From CAIMDX01 sp041652155 (lineage in GTDB: Bacteria; Patescibacteriota; Minisyncoccia; Minisyncoccales; JAQTVQ01), in the NCBI GenBank assembly GCA_041652155.1, contig JBAZHV010000003.1:1-55150 (forward strand): 55,150 nucleotides of DNA. The letters run 5' to 3'. Under the pieces are notes generated by a model. It worked only from the letters and a program-made list of their open reading frames with translations, searched no databases and was not told where the DNA came from. Below are positions 32,576-40,713 of the stretch, one piece after another. The first letter of the stretch is position 1. Every line of letters begins with the position of its first letter. Both the position numbers and the translations under genes were made by a program.

Positions 32576-33452
32576 CAAATTAAATGATTTTGGTTTTACT
32601 CTCATCGAGCTCCTGGTTGTGATTGCCATTGTGGGCATTCTGGCCGGGATGGTTGTGGTGAATATGTCGGGGGCGACCGAGAGCGCGAGAATAGCGAAGC
32701 TGAAAGTCTACTCCAGTTCCATCAGGTCATCGTTGTTGATGAACCGCGTTTCTGAATGGAAGTTCGATGAAGGATCGGGGACCAGCATTGCCGATACGGT
32801 AGGAAGCAACAGCGGGACATTGATAGGCGGTTCCACTTGGAAAACGGCGGGAGAGTGCGTGTCGGGAAATTGTTTGAGCTTTGCCGGAGCGGGTGATTAT
32901 GTAAATGCAGGTAACAGTGCGAGCTTGAACGCCGTTGATGCAGTCACTCTTGAGGCTTGGGTGAAATGGACGTATAGCGGCAACATAAGCGCGGATTATT
33001 TTCCGGTAAGAAAAGACGGCAACTATTGGTTTTGGGATGGTTGGGGGTCGCCTCATATCGCTTTTGAAGTTTGGGTGAACGGCGCTAGGCGCAATCCGGG
33101 CGCTTATACCGTATCCCCGAACATCTGGTATCATCTTACCGGAGTTTATGATTCAACAAGCAGAAAAGTACGGCTATATGTCAATGGCGTGCAGGAGAGC
33201 TCTGTTACGCTTTCAGGGCTGGCTCAATATACAATGGACACATCTGCCAATTCGGTCTTGATCGGTTCTTCCGCGTTGTCCAAAAGCAGTCTCATCGATG
33301 AGGTCCGTATCTACAGCGCCGCGCTGTCCGCCTCTCGCATCCGCGAAGATTATCTCGCCGGCTTGGATAAGCTTTTGGCCGGCAACCAAATTACACAAAA
33401 AGATTATCAAAAAAGAATAACCGATTTGAATTTAATTTATGCTGCAGAATAG
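32559..33452 (+). CDS. Prepilin-LamG protein, copy 5
   Basis: 297 residues; 17-nt overlap with copy 4. Short leader MNNKLNDFG after MQA, with glycine at the cleavage site, as in copy 1 only. Head SARIAKLKVYSSSIRSSLLM matches copy 1; cysteine pair in ECVSGNCLSFAG. The central part contains VTLEAWVKWTYSGNI and WYHLTGVYDSTSRKVRLYVN. The end LIDEVRIYSAALSASRIRED and LAGNQITQKDYQKRITDLN combine features of copies 2 and 3. Confidence 0.88.
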   Translation: MQAMNNKLNDFGFTLIELLVVIAIVGILAGMVVVNMSGATESARIAKLKVYSSSIRSSLLMNRVSEWKFDEGSGTSIADTVGSNSGTLIGGSTWKTAGECVSGNCLSFAGAGDYVNAGNSASLNAVDAVTLEAWVKWTYSGNISADYFPVRKDGNYWFWDGWGSPHIAFEVWVNGARRNPGAYTVSPNIWYHLTGVYDSTSRKVRLYVNGVQESSVTLSGLAQYTMDTSANSVLIGSSALSKSSLIDEVRIYSAALSASRIREDYLAGLDKLLAGNQITQKDYQKRITDLNLIYAAE

Positions 33453-34293
33453 CCGACAACCCAAAATGCAAAAAGCCTTCACGCTCATCGAGCTCCTGGT
33501 TGTGATTGCCATTGTCGGGATTCTGGCCGGAATGGTGGTGGTGAATATGTCTGGGGCGACCGAGAGCGCCAAGATCGCCAAGTCTAAAGCGTTTTCCGGA
33601 TCCATAAGGAGTTCGTTATTGATGGATAGAATATCCGAGTGGAGGTTGGACGAAGGGTCGGGCACGAGCACAGCAGACTCCTTGGGTTCTAACAACGGAA
33701 TTTTGGTCAACGGTCCGGTCTGGAAATCGGGCGGAGACTGCGTGTCGGAAGGATGTTTGCAACTCGACGGAACGAATGATTATATAGATTACGGGAGTTT
33801 TCAAGACGTAGGCAATACGTTTACTTTTTCCATATGGTTCAAAACGATAGCTTCTCAAACATACGGAATGCTCATAAGCGAAGATGGGAACACGAACGGA
33901 AATGTCCAAATGAGGATATCCGGCAAGAAAATTCAATTCAGGCAATATAACGGTCCTGTTTTGCTGGAGACAGCAGAAGATTATAACGATGGGAAATGGC
34001 ATTTCGTCGTTGGGTCTTCCGACGATAAAGTTTTGAGACTTTATGTCGATGGCGCGCTAAAAAAGACTGGAACAACCACTATGGATTTTTCCTGGAACGG
34101 CAACCTTAGGGCGGGAGTATACAGCTATTCTTCGGGATATTATTTTAACGGGTCGCTTGATGAAGCAAGCGTATACAGTAAGGCCCTTTCAATATCTTAT
34201 ATTAGGAAGACATACCTGGCGGGGCTGGATTCCATGCTGGCCAAGGGGTTGATAGCGATCCAAGAATATAATGAAAAAATCAACGGCATATGA
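33439..34293 (+). CDS. Prepilin-LamG protein, copy 6
   Basis: 284 residues; overlaps copy 5 by 14 nt because the upstream tail is one codon shorter (IYAAE). Head AKIAKSKAFSGSIRSSLLMD; WRLDEGSGTSTADSLGSNNG; cysteines in DCVSEGCLQLDG. The centre (TFTFSIWFKTIASQTYGML, ISGKKIQFRQYNG) is unique in the array. The end is altered: GSLDEASVYSKALSISYIRK and a tail that stops at YNEKINGI, without the LNSTYA ending. Hence the link to copy 7 is a 4-nt ATGA overlap. Confidence 0.88.
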   Translation: MLQNSRQPKMQKAFTLIELLVVIAIVGILAGMVVVNMSGATESAKIAKSKAFSGSIRSSLLMDRISEWRLDEGSGTSTADSLGSNNGILVNGPVWKSGGDCVSEGCLQLDGTNDYIDYGSFQDVGNTFTFSIWFKTIASQTYGMLISEDGNTNGNVQMRISGKKIQFRQYNGPVLLETAEDYNDGKWHFVVGSSDDKVLRLYVDGALKKTGTTTMDFSWNGNLRAGVYSYSSGYYFNGSLDEASVYSKALSISYIRKTYLAGLDSMLAKGLIAIQEYNEKINGI

Positions 34294-35183
34294 AAATAGC
34301 AAATAAAGCCTTCACTCTCATCGAGCTTCTGGTGGTCATCGCCATAGTTGGCATCCTGGCCGGGATGGTCGTGATCAATATGTCTGGAGCGACAGACACG
34401 GCCAAGATCGCGAAGTCCAAGGCGTTTTCCAGTTCTGTTCGCAGTTCTTTGCTGATGAACCGCGTTTCCGAATGGAAGCTCGAAGAGGGAACGGGTGCGA
34501 CTACCGCGGATACGGTGGCGTCCGGCAGCGGAACGCTAGTTAACGGTCCGGTTTGGAAAGCGGGCGCGGATTGCGTGTCGGGAGGCTGTTTGCAATTTAG
34601 CGGAGCGTCAACCCAATATGTGGTCAGTTCCGGGCAGATCACAGTTCCGGAAAATGGGACGATCGAAGGGTGGATCAAGGGCTCCGCCGCTTTGCAAAAG
34701 AACGAAAATATTTATCCTTTCGGTTTGGATTATGTTTCTTTGCTCGGTCCGGGAGCCACATCAGACTCAAGAGCGGGGATAATAACCGGCACCGGGGGAA
34801 GCTACGATCATCTGAGCTGGGGAGGGCAAAATCTTTATAACGGGAGCTGGCATCATTATGTGGTCACTTGGACAAAAGGAACGTCGAATTACAGCTTTAG
34901 ACTTTATATCGACGGGAAAAAAATAGGCGATCCTTTGACCGGCACCAGGCATCCGGCGGGGGCTTTAAGAAATGTTAAGATAGGAGCCGCCTGGGGTACT
35001 TACGGAGCCCATACTGGTTTGATCGACGATGTCCGTATCTATGACGCTGCCCTGGCCCTTTCTTTTATCCGGGACCAATATCTGGCGGGAATAGAAAATC
35101 TTTTGTTTAAAGGACAAATAACAAATAAAGAATACCAACAAAGATCAGCCGATCTGAATTTAAACTATGCTATCGATAAATAG
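34290..35183 (+). CDS. Prepilin-LamG protein, copy 7
   Basis: 297 residues starting at an ATGA overlap with copy 6, with the shortest leader of the array (MKIANKA). Head TAKIAKSKAFSSSVRSSLLM; WKLEEGTGATTADTVASGSG; cysteines in DCVSGGCLQFSG. The centre has QITVPENGTIEGWIKGS and a Gly-rich loop (GTGGSYDHLSWGGQ), then WHHYVVTWTKGTSNYSFRLY. Ends LIDDVRIYDAALALSFIRDQ, AGIENLLFKGQITNKEYQQR. Confidence 0.88.
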   Translation: MKIANKAFTLIELLVVIAIVGILAGMVVINMSGATDTAKIAKSKAFSSSVRSSLLMNRVSEWKLEEGTGATTADTVASGSGTLVNGPVWKAGADCVSGGCLQFSGASTQYVVSSGQITVPENGTIEGWIKGSAALQKNENIYPFGLDYVSLLGPGATSDSRAGIITGTGGSYDHLSWGGQNLYNGSWHHYVVTWTKGTSNYSFRLYIDGKKIGDPLTGTRHPAGALRNVKIGAAWGTYGAHTGLIDDVRIYDAALALSFIRDQYLAGIENLLFKGQITNKEYQQRSADLNLNYAIDK

Positions 35184-36072
35184 CCGACAACTAAAAATCC
35201 AAAAAGCCTTCACGCTCATCGAGCTCCTGGTTGTCATCGCCATCGTCGGCATTCTGGCCGGGATGGTGGTGGTGAATATGTCGGGGGCGACCGAGAGCGT
35301 TAGGGTGGCGGCAGCCAAAGTTTTTTCCAGCTCTGTCAGAAGCTCTTTGATGGCTAGCAGAATTTCGGAGTGGAGGTTTGACGAAAGCTCTGGTACTACC
35401 GCTATTGATTCTCTCGGTGTTGGCAACGGCGTGTTATTGAATGGGACAACCAGGGTTTCGGGCGGAAATTGCGTGTCCGAAGGGTGCCTGCAGCTCGACG
35501 GCGTGGATGATTATGTGGACACGGGAATCAACGCCGATCTAAGGCCGGTTGCGGCCATGACCTTGGAAATTTGGGCTTACCCTTCGTCCACTCAAAGCAC
35601 TTATTCGGACATAGCCGGCGGCCATCATAATTTGGGATGGGTGATCCAGCAGAATGGATCAAATACCAATCAATATTATTTCGCCTATTGGAATGGTTCG
35701 AGCTATGTGGGGGGAAATGGATTAACCACTCTTGCGAGCGATACTTGGAACCATTTTACGATCGTTAAAAATAGTACTGGGGTTACCCATTATTTGAACG
35801 GAAAGATCGTTGCCAGTTTTTCTCCCGCCCCCGATATAGTTTACGGGGCGTCTTTCTCGATGCTTATAGGAAATGGATACGTTGGAACTTCAAGATGTTT
35901 CAGAGGGAGGATAGATGATGTCCGCCTTTATGGCGCCGCCTTGACCGCTTCTCGCATTCGTGAAGATTATCTGGCTGGCCTCGACAAGCTTTTGGCTAGC
36001 GATCAGATCACACAAAAAGATTATCGCCAAAGGCTAGCCGACCTAAAATTAATTTATGCAACCAACGAATAA
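35167..36072 (+). CDS. Prepilin-LamG protein, copy 8
   Basis: 301 residues; 17-nt overlap with copy 7. Head SVRVAAAKVFSSSVRSSLMA is its own type. LamG part WRFDESSGTTAIDSLGVGNG; cysteines in NCVSEGCLQLDG. Centre: MTLEIWAYPSSTQSTYSDI, WVIQQNGSNTNQYYFAYWNG, WNHFTIVKNSTGVTHYLNG; the extra cysteine in TSRCFRGRIDDVRLYG is unusual. Tail AGLDKLLASDQITQKDYRQR. Confidence 0.88.
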   Translation: MLSINSRQLKIQKAFTLIELLVVIAIVGILAGMVVVNMSGATESVRVAAAKVFSSSVRSSLMASRISEWRFDESSGTTAIDSLGVGNGVLLNGTTRVSGGNCVSEGCLQLDGVDDYVDTGINADLRPVAAMTLEIWAYPSSTQSTYSDIAGGHHNLGWVIQQNGSNTNQYYFAYWNGSSYVGGNGLTTLASDTWNHFTIVKNSTGVTHYLNGKIVASFSPAPDIVYGASFSMLIGNGYVGTSRCFRGRIDDVRLYGAALTASRIREDYLAGLDKLLASDQITQKDYRQRLADLKLIYATNE

Positions 36073-36955
36073 TCGACAATCCAAAATGGAAAAAGCCTTT
36101 ACCCTCATCGAGCTCTTGGTTGTCATCGCCATCATCGGTATTTTGGCCGGGATGGTGGCGGTGAATATGTCGGGGGCGACGGACAGCGCGAGGGTGGCTA
36201 AGTCCAAAGCGTTCTCAAATTCCATCCGCAGTTCGTTATTAATGAATCGAGCGGCCGAATGGAAATTTGATGAAGGATCGGGAACTACGACCGCCGATAC
36301 CGTAGGGCCCAATATCGGGAATTTGGTCAACGGTCCGGTTTGGAGATCAGGAGGGGATTGCGTTTCCGAAGGATGCCTTCAGTTCGACGGGGTGAATGAT
36401 TACGTAAATTGCGGCAACGATGAAAGTTTAAATATCACAGAGGCTCTTACGGCCGAAGCATGGGTTTATCCTACTTCTGACGTTGGGGCATATATTATTG
36501 GCAAGCATTATCTCAATTGGGAGATGTATTTGAGCCCGGGAACATTGTCTTTTTATAAAGCGAGCAGCGGGTCATATCAAGCTCAGGGAGTTAATTTCGA
36601 CTGGAAGGTTAACAGCTGGTACCATTTTGCGATCACTTTTTCCGGTCCGACCAAACAGGCTAATTTTTATATAAACGGCGTTTTGGCGCCTGGCAGTCTG
36701 AAAGTATATACCACGTCCGAGCTTGCCGGTTCGACGCCTTACTATTTTCAAATCAGCGGGAGACCCGGTCCCGCATATTTTTTCAAAGGTTCTATTGACG
36801 ATGTTCGGGTGTATAATAACGTTCTTCCCGCTTCCGCGATTCGCAGCCAGTATATCGCCGGGATAGAGAAGCTTTATGCCAATGGGCAGATCACGATCGA
36901 TGAATATCAACAGAGGCTGTCGAAATTGAACTCAACCTATGCAACCAGCGAATAA
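36056..36955 (+). CDS. Prepilin-LamG protein, copy 9
   Basis: 299 residues; 17-nt overlap with copy 8. The mature helix reads GILAGMVAVNMSGAT, with alanine for valine. Head SARVAKSKAFSNSIRSSLLM; WKFDEGSGTTTADTVGPNIG; cysteines in DCVSEGCLQFDG. Central strands ALTAEAWVYPTSDVGAYII, WYHFAITFSGPTKQANFYIN. It ends FKGSIDDVRVYNNVLPASAI, and its tail AGIEKLYANGQITIDEYQQR is of the SHOCT kind with Tyr in place of Leu. Confidence 0.88.
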   Translation: MQPTNNRQSKMEKAFTLIELLVVIAIIGILAGMVAVNMSGATDSARVAKSKAFSNSIRSSLLMNRAAEWKFDEGSGTTTADTVGPNIGNLVNGPVWRSGGDCVSEGCLQFDGVNDYVNCGNDESLNITEALTAEAWVYPTSDVGAYIIGKHYLNWEMYLSPGTLSFYKASSGSYQAQGVNFDWKVNSWYHFAITFSGPTKQANFYINGVLAPGSLKVYTTSELAGSTPYYFQISGRPGPAYFFKGSIDDVRVYNNVLPASAIRSQYIAGIEKLYANGQITIDEYQQRLSKLNSTYATSE

Positions 36956-37910
36956 CCGACAACCCAAAAAGGAAAAAGCCTTCACGCTCATCGAGCTCCT
37001 GGTTGTCATCGCCATCGTGGGCATCCTTGCCGGGATGGCCGTGGTGAACATGTCGGGAGCGACAGAGAGTGCGAGGTTGGCCCGGGTTAAAGTTTTTTCC
37101 GCTTCGGCGCACGATTCCCTTTTGCTTTCGCGCGTTTCCGAGTGGAAGATGGACGAAGGGTCGGGCACCGCGGTCGCTGACTCTTGGGGGTCCAATAACT
37201 GCGATCTTGCCGGCCATTCTCCGGATTGGGCCGCGACCACGAGCTGCGTCCTCGGTTCTTGTTTGGACTTCAGCGGATCGAACAAGTTTATTGATTGCGC
37301 CAATTCAAGCAGTCTTAATTTCGGGACGAGCAGTTTTACGATCGAAATGTGGGGGAAATACAGGGATTTTACCTATCCGAAAGCTTGGTTTATGATAAAG
37401 AAATCAGCAGTCTGCTATTCGGCGGGCAACCCCGGCTGGGATGTGGGCCATGCTTACAATGCGAACGGAATTTTTGTTTGCTATAACGACGGAACTAACA
37501 CTATCGGCAACGCTTTTATGTCTTTTGATTCCGATTCCAAGCCGTCCGTTCTGCTTAACCAATGGACGAATTTATTCATAGTTTTTGACAAAAGTTCAAA
37601 CAGGATAAAAGCTTACGTGAACGGCAAAAAGCAGGCCGGCGAGATCGATATATCGGGCGTTACGGGACCGGTCGATAACTCCAGTCCTTTGTCGATCGGG
37701 ACTATGTATGGGTGGCTTACCGACGGTTACATCGACCAAACCCGTCTTTACGGACAGGCTTTGTCTTCTTTTGATATTAAAAATAATTACGCTTTCGGTT
37801 TGGAAAAATTATTATCCAGGGGTTTGATATCCGAGCAGGAATACGAACGCAGACTGGCCGAGGCGCAGATCGATAAGCAATTATCCGACATAAAAAATGC
37901 AGACAACTAA
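36939..37910 (+). CDS. Prepilin-LamG protein, copy 10 (longest)
   Basis: 323 residues, the longest and most divergent copy; 17-nt overlap with copy 9. Head SARLARVKVFSASAHDSLLL; WKMDEGSGTAVADSWGSNNC. It has more cysteines than the others (CVLGSC, IDCANS, AVCYSAG, FVCYND). Central strands SFTIEMWGKYRDFTY and WTNLFIVFDKSSNRIKAYVN. It ends DGYIDQTRLYGQALSSFDIK, then a longer tail GLEKLLSRGLISEQEYERRL plus AEAQIDKQLSDIKNADN. Confidence 0.88.
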   Translation: MQPANNRQPKKEKAFTLIELLVVIAIVGILAGMAVVNMSGATESARLARVKVFSASAHDSLLLSRVSEWKMDEGSGTAVADSWGSNNCDLAGHSPDWAATTSCVLGSCLDFSGSNKFIDCANSSSLNFGTSSFTIEMWGKYRDFTYPKAWFMIKKSAVCYSAGNPGWDVGHAYNANGIFVCYNDGTNTIGNAFMSFDSDSKPSVLLNQWTNLFIVFDKSSNRIKAYVNGKKQAGEIDISGVTGPVDNSSPLSIGTMYGWLTDGYIDQTRLYGQALSSFDIKNNYAFGLEKLLSRGLISEQEYERRLAEAQIDKQLSDIKNADN

Positions 37911-38712
37911 AAGATCAGCCTTTACGCTCATCGAGTTGCTTGTGGTCATAGCGATCATCGGAATTTTGGCCGGGATGGCCGTGGTGAATATGTCCGGGGC
38001 TACCGATGCGGCGAAGATCGCCAAGTCCAAAGCGTTCTCAAGTTCCATCAGAAGCGCTTTGTTGATGAACCGCGTTTCGGAGTGGACCTTGGATGAGGCA
38101 AGCGGATTGCCTCAAGATTCCTGGGGCGGCAATTCCGCGGTTCTGAATACGGCTGTTTCGACCAGCAGCGGATGCGTTGACGGAAATTGTTTGAGCTTTA
38201 ACGGATCATCGAACCAGGTTTCCGTCAACGACAGCGACAGCCTGCGGCCGGGGACAGAGATCGCCGTCGAGGCTTGGTTTAAAATGAACAATCTTTCCGG
38301 TACTCAAACTATAATTTCCAAAGATAACCCGGGTCCCACCAATTATTGGATGGATGTGAGGTCCAACGGGAGCCAGATCTGCGTCGGCGGATATACTTCC
38401 GCTTCCGGTATTTGTTACAACTGTTCTTCGATCGCGGTCTCCGCAAATCAGTGGCATCATATAGTTTTTTCTTATGACCAGCAACAGATGAAAATATTTT
38501 TTGACGGAGCGGAAAGGTCCAGCCTTAGCCTTGCTTGCGCCCTTAACTCCAGCGCCGCGCCTTTAAGATTCGGCACGAGAGAAGGCAGCGGCGGTTTTCT
38601 CAACGGTTACCTTGATACGGTAAGGGTGTATAATAAAGCATTGACCTTGTCTGAAATAAAAAATATTTATGCCGCGGGTATCGGTCGGAAGATGGCCGAG
38701 TCGGGCAGATGA
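37897..38712 (+). CDS. Prepilin-LamG protein, copy 11 (no SHOCT-like tail)
   Basis: 271 residues, the shortest; 14-nt overlap with copy 10. Leader MQTTKRSA, then FTLIELLVVIAIIG. Head AAKIAKSKAFSSSIRSALLM; WTLDEASGLPQDSWGG; cysteines in GCVDGNCLSFNG and further cysteines in ICYNC and LACAL. Ends GYLDTVRVYNKALTLSEIKN, then IYAAGIGRKMAESGR with no KLL/ITxxEY tail. It closes the gapless run; copy 12 begins after one base (TGATATG). Confidence 0.87.
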   Translation: MQTTKRSAFTLIELLVVIAIIGILAGMAVVNMSGATDAAKIAKSKAFSSSIRSALLMNRVSEWTLDEASGLPQDSWGGNSAVLNTAVSTSSGCVDGNCLSFNGSSNQVSVNDSDSLRPGTEIAVEAWFKMNNLSGTQTIISKDNPGPTNYWMDVRSNGSQICVGGYTSASGICYNCSSIAVSANQWHHIVFSYDQQQMKIFFDGAERSSLSLACALNSSAAPLRFGTREGSGGFLNGYLDTVRVYNKALTLSEIKNIYAAGIGRKMAESGR

Positions 38713-38713
38713 T

Positions 38714-39616
38714 ATGTTTTGTAAAAAAGAGAATAAAAATAAATACGGCCGGGCCTTCACGCTCATCGAGCTCCTGGTTGTGATCGCCATCGTCGGCATT
38801 CTGGCCGGGATGGTTGTGGTGAACATGTCGGGAGCGACGGAGAAAGCTCGCGTTACCAAGGGGATAAACTTCGCTACCAGCATCCAGCGAGGTTTGGGCG
38901 TAAGTTGCGTCGGAGATTGGGAATTCGATGAAGGGTCGGGCACGAGCGCCAATGATTCTTCCGGCAACAATAACACGGGAACGATCAGCAGCGGGGCGGC
39001 GTACGCAACGACCACGCCTTATGGCAACGGCACAGCCGGACAATATTCGTTGAATTTTAACGGAACGAGCGGCAGGGTGGCGATCCCGTCAAGCGATTCC
39101 GTAAATGTGGCCGGGGACATAACCGTCGAAGCGATGGTCTATCACAGGGCCAACGGCGCCGCTTCCATCATTCATAAAGATGTTCAGTATAGTATCTATG
39201 TCAACGGGAGCGGAGGTCTTACTTGGGCGGACAGCAGCATCTGGTCTTATGCCAGCTTCGGCTCATACGGCAATCTTCCTTTGGACTCTTGGCACCATGT
39301 TGCGGCGACAAAACTCGGCTCGACGGTCACGGTTTACTTGGATGGCCAGTCTATAATCAGCAGAACTTTCGGCAGTCCGATCACCGGCACTGGCAGTCCT
39401 CTCTATATCGGATCTTATGCCGGTTCCAGCGGTTGGTTCAACGGCTATATCGATTCCGCGCGTGTTTACAAACAGGCTTTAGCCGCTTCGGATATTCGCA
39501 GCCATTACGTTGCCGGTTTGGACAAGCTTTTGGCTGGCGGCCGGATCACGGATAAAGATTATCGGCAGAGATTGTCCGAATTGAGCTCTGGCATTTCTAC
39601 CGTTAGAGGAAGATGA
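38714..39616 (+). CDS. Prepilin-LamG protein, copy 12
   Basis: 300 residues from ATG 38714. Its leader MFCKKENKNKYGRA recalls the MFCK leader of copy 1, so it may mark the start of a second sub-array. Head ARVTKGINFATSIQRGLGVS, FDEGSGTSANDSSGNNNTGT, TTPYGNGTAGQYSLNFNG combines the two head types. No DCVSGGC pair; one cysteine in VSCVGDW. Centre ITVEAMVYHRANGAASIIHK; end GYIDSARVYKQALAASDIRS and tail AGLDKLLAGGRITDKDYRQR. Confidence 0.88.
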   Translation: MFCKKENKNKYGRAFTLIELLVVIAIVGILAGMVVVNMSGATEKARVTKGINFATSIQRGLGVSCVGDWEFDEGSGTSANDSSGNNNTGTISSGAAYATTTPYGNGTAGQYSLNFNGTSGRVAIPSSDSVNVAGDITVEAMVYHRANGAASIIHKDVQYSIYVNGSGGLTWADSSIWSYASFGSYGNLPLDSWHHVAATKLGSTVTVYLDGQSIISRTFGSPITGTGSPLYIGSYAGSSGWFNGYIDSARVYKQALAASDIRSHYVAGLDKLLAGGRITDKDYRQRLSELSSGISTVRGR

Positions 39617-39707
39617 TATTTTTTAATTTGTTTGTTTCCCGCGCATAATTATGCTGGAGCGGGCGAGAGGGCGATTTTTGAGTAATTTTATGATAAAATG
39701 AAATTGT

Positions 39708-39965
39708 ATGGCATTGGCGGAATTTATTAAGCAAAGGAAATATTTGATCTGGTATACGGATAATTATGACAACCTTGGACCGGAATCTATCGTCGAGGCT
39801 GTTTTGAATTATGGAGATTTCAACGATATTAACGAGCTTAAGAAAATCATAGACATTAAAAAAATGGCCGCTATTTTTAAAAAAGCGGCAAAGAAAAAGC
39901 GGACGAACTTGCGGCCGGAGATCATAAATTATTTCACCTTGTATTTTAAGAAATACGCCAAATGA
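39708..39965 (+). CDS. Probable antitoxin of the AbiEii cassette (DUF6922-like)
   Basis: An 85-residue helical protein (RKYLIWYTDNYDNLGPESIV, then EAVLNYGDFNDINELKKIID). The pattern, an early aromatic patch then EAVLNYGD.ND...L, resembles small DUF6922-type proteins that accompany nucleotidyltransferase toxins. Family assignment is tentative. It overlaps the toxin gene by four bases (ATGA), a sign of coupled translation. It lies inside the prepilin array. Confidence 0.65.
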   Translation: MALAEFIKQRKYLIWYTDNYDNLGPESIVEAVLNYGDFNDINELKKIIDIKKMAAIFKKAAKKKRTNLRPEIINYFTLYFKKYAK

Positions 39966-40576
39966 CGCACAAAGAGATCCTCACCAAAGAGCAGGTAAAA
40001 TTATTGCCGGCGCTGAAACCGTTTTCAAGAAGCTTCGGCTTGGCGGGCGGAACCGCCATTGCTTTGCATATCGGCCATCGGCGGTCTGTTGATTTTGATA
40101 TGTTCTCAAGCAAAAAATTCAGCAATTCGGAGATCGGGAAAACAATAAAAGAAAAAACAAAAATAGATAAGGTTATCGTTGATAAGCTCGACGAATTTAC
40201 ATTTATCGCCGAAGAGGTGAAATTTACTTTTTTCCGCTATATTTATGAAATTGAATATTCGCAGAAAACGGACTTGACCGTAAAAATTCCCGATCTGCTG
40301 ACTTTGGCGGCCATGAAGGCGTTCGCGCTCGGCCGCCGCACAAAATGGAAGGACTACGTCGATCTGTATTTTATATTGCGGGATTTTTATGGGATCAACG
40401 AGATCGTTAAAAAAGGAAAAGAGATATTCGGCTCTGAATTCAATGACAAGATATTCAAGGTTCAGCTGTCTTATTTTAAAGATATCAATTACGAAGAAAC
40501 CGTGGAATTTATGCCTGGATTTGAAACAAGCGATAAGGTTATAAAAAAGAAATTGGTCGAGTTCAGCTTGGAATAG
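39962..40576 (+). CDS. AbiEii/AbiGii-type nucleotidyltransferase toxin
   Basis: A 204-residue protein with the nucleotidyltransferase core LAGGTAIALHIGHRRSVDFD, then MF, the GG...D.D motif of AbiEii-like toxins. The later AAMKAFALGRRTKWKDYVDL matches their second conserved block (lysine plus aspartate). Relatives transfer nucleotides to tRNA or act in abortive phage defence. Paired with the preceding small gene. The cassette separates prepilin copies 12 and 13 and probably entered the array later. Confidence 0.82.
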   Translation: MTHKEILTKEQVKLLPALKPFSRSFGLAGGTAIALHIGHRRSVDFDMFSSKKFSNSEIGKTIKEKTKIDKVIVDKLDEFTFIAEEVKFTFFRYIYEIEYSQKTDLTVKIPDLLTLAAMKAFALGRRTKWKDYVDLYFILRDFYGINEIVKKGKEIFGSEFNDKIFKVQLSYFKDINYEETVEFMPGFETSDKVIKKKLVEFSLE

Positions 40577-40598
40577 TTTGCCAGCAAGGGAAAATACC

Positions 40599-40713
40599 GT
40601 TCAGCCATTACGCCCCGGCTTGGATAAGCTTTTGGCCGGAGGGCAAATAACCAAAAAAGATTACCAAAAAAAGAATAGCCGATCTTAACTCAACCTATGC
40701 AACCAGTAAATAG
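40599..40713 (+). pseudogene. 3' remnant of a prepilin-LamG gene
   Basis: About 115 bases downstream of the toxin gene encode, with two frame changes, the common array tail: S-H-Y, then GLDKLLAGGQITKKDYQK, then R-IADLNSTYATSK and TAG at 40711. One shift lies near 40612 (a base missing), the other in the A-run near 40670 (an extra A). The tail still carries the start ATG of copy 13 with the standard 17-nt overlap (40697-40713). Confidence 0.8.
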
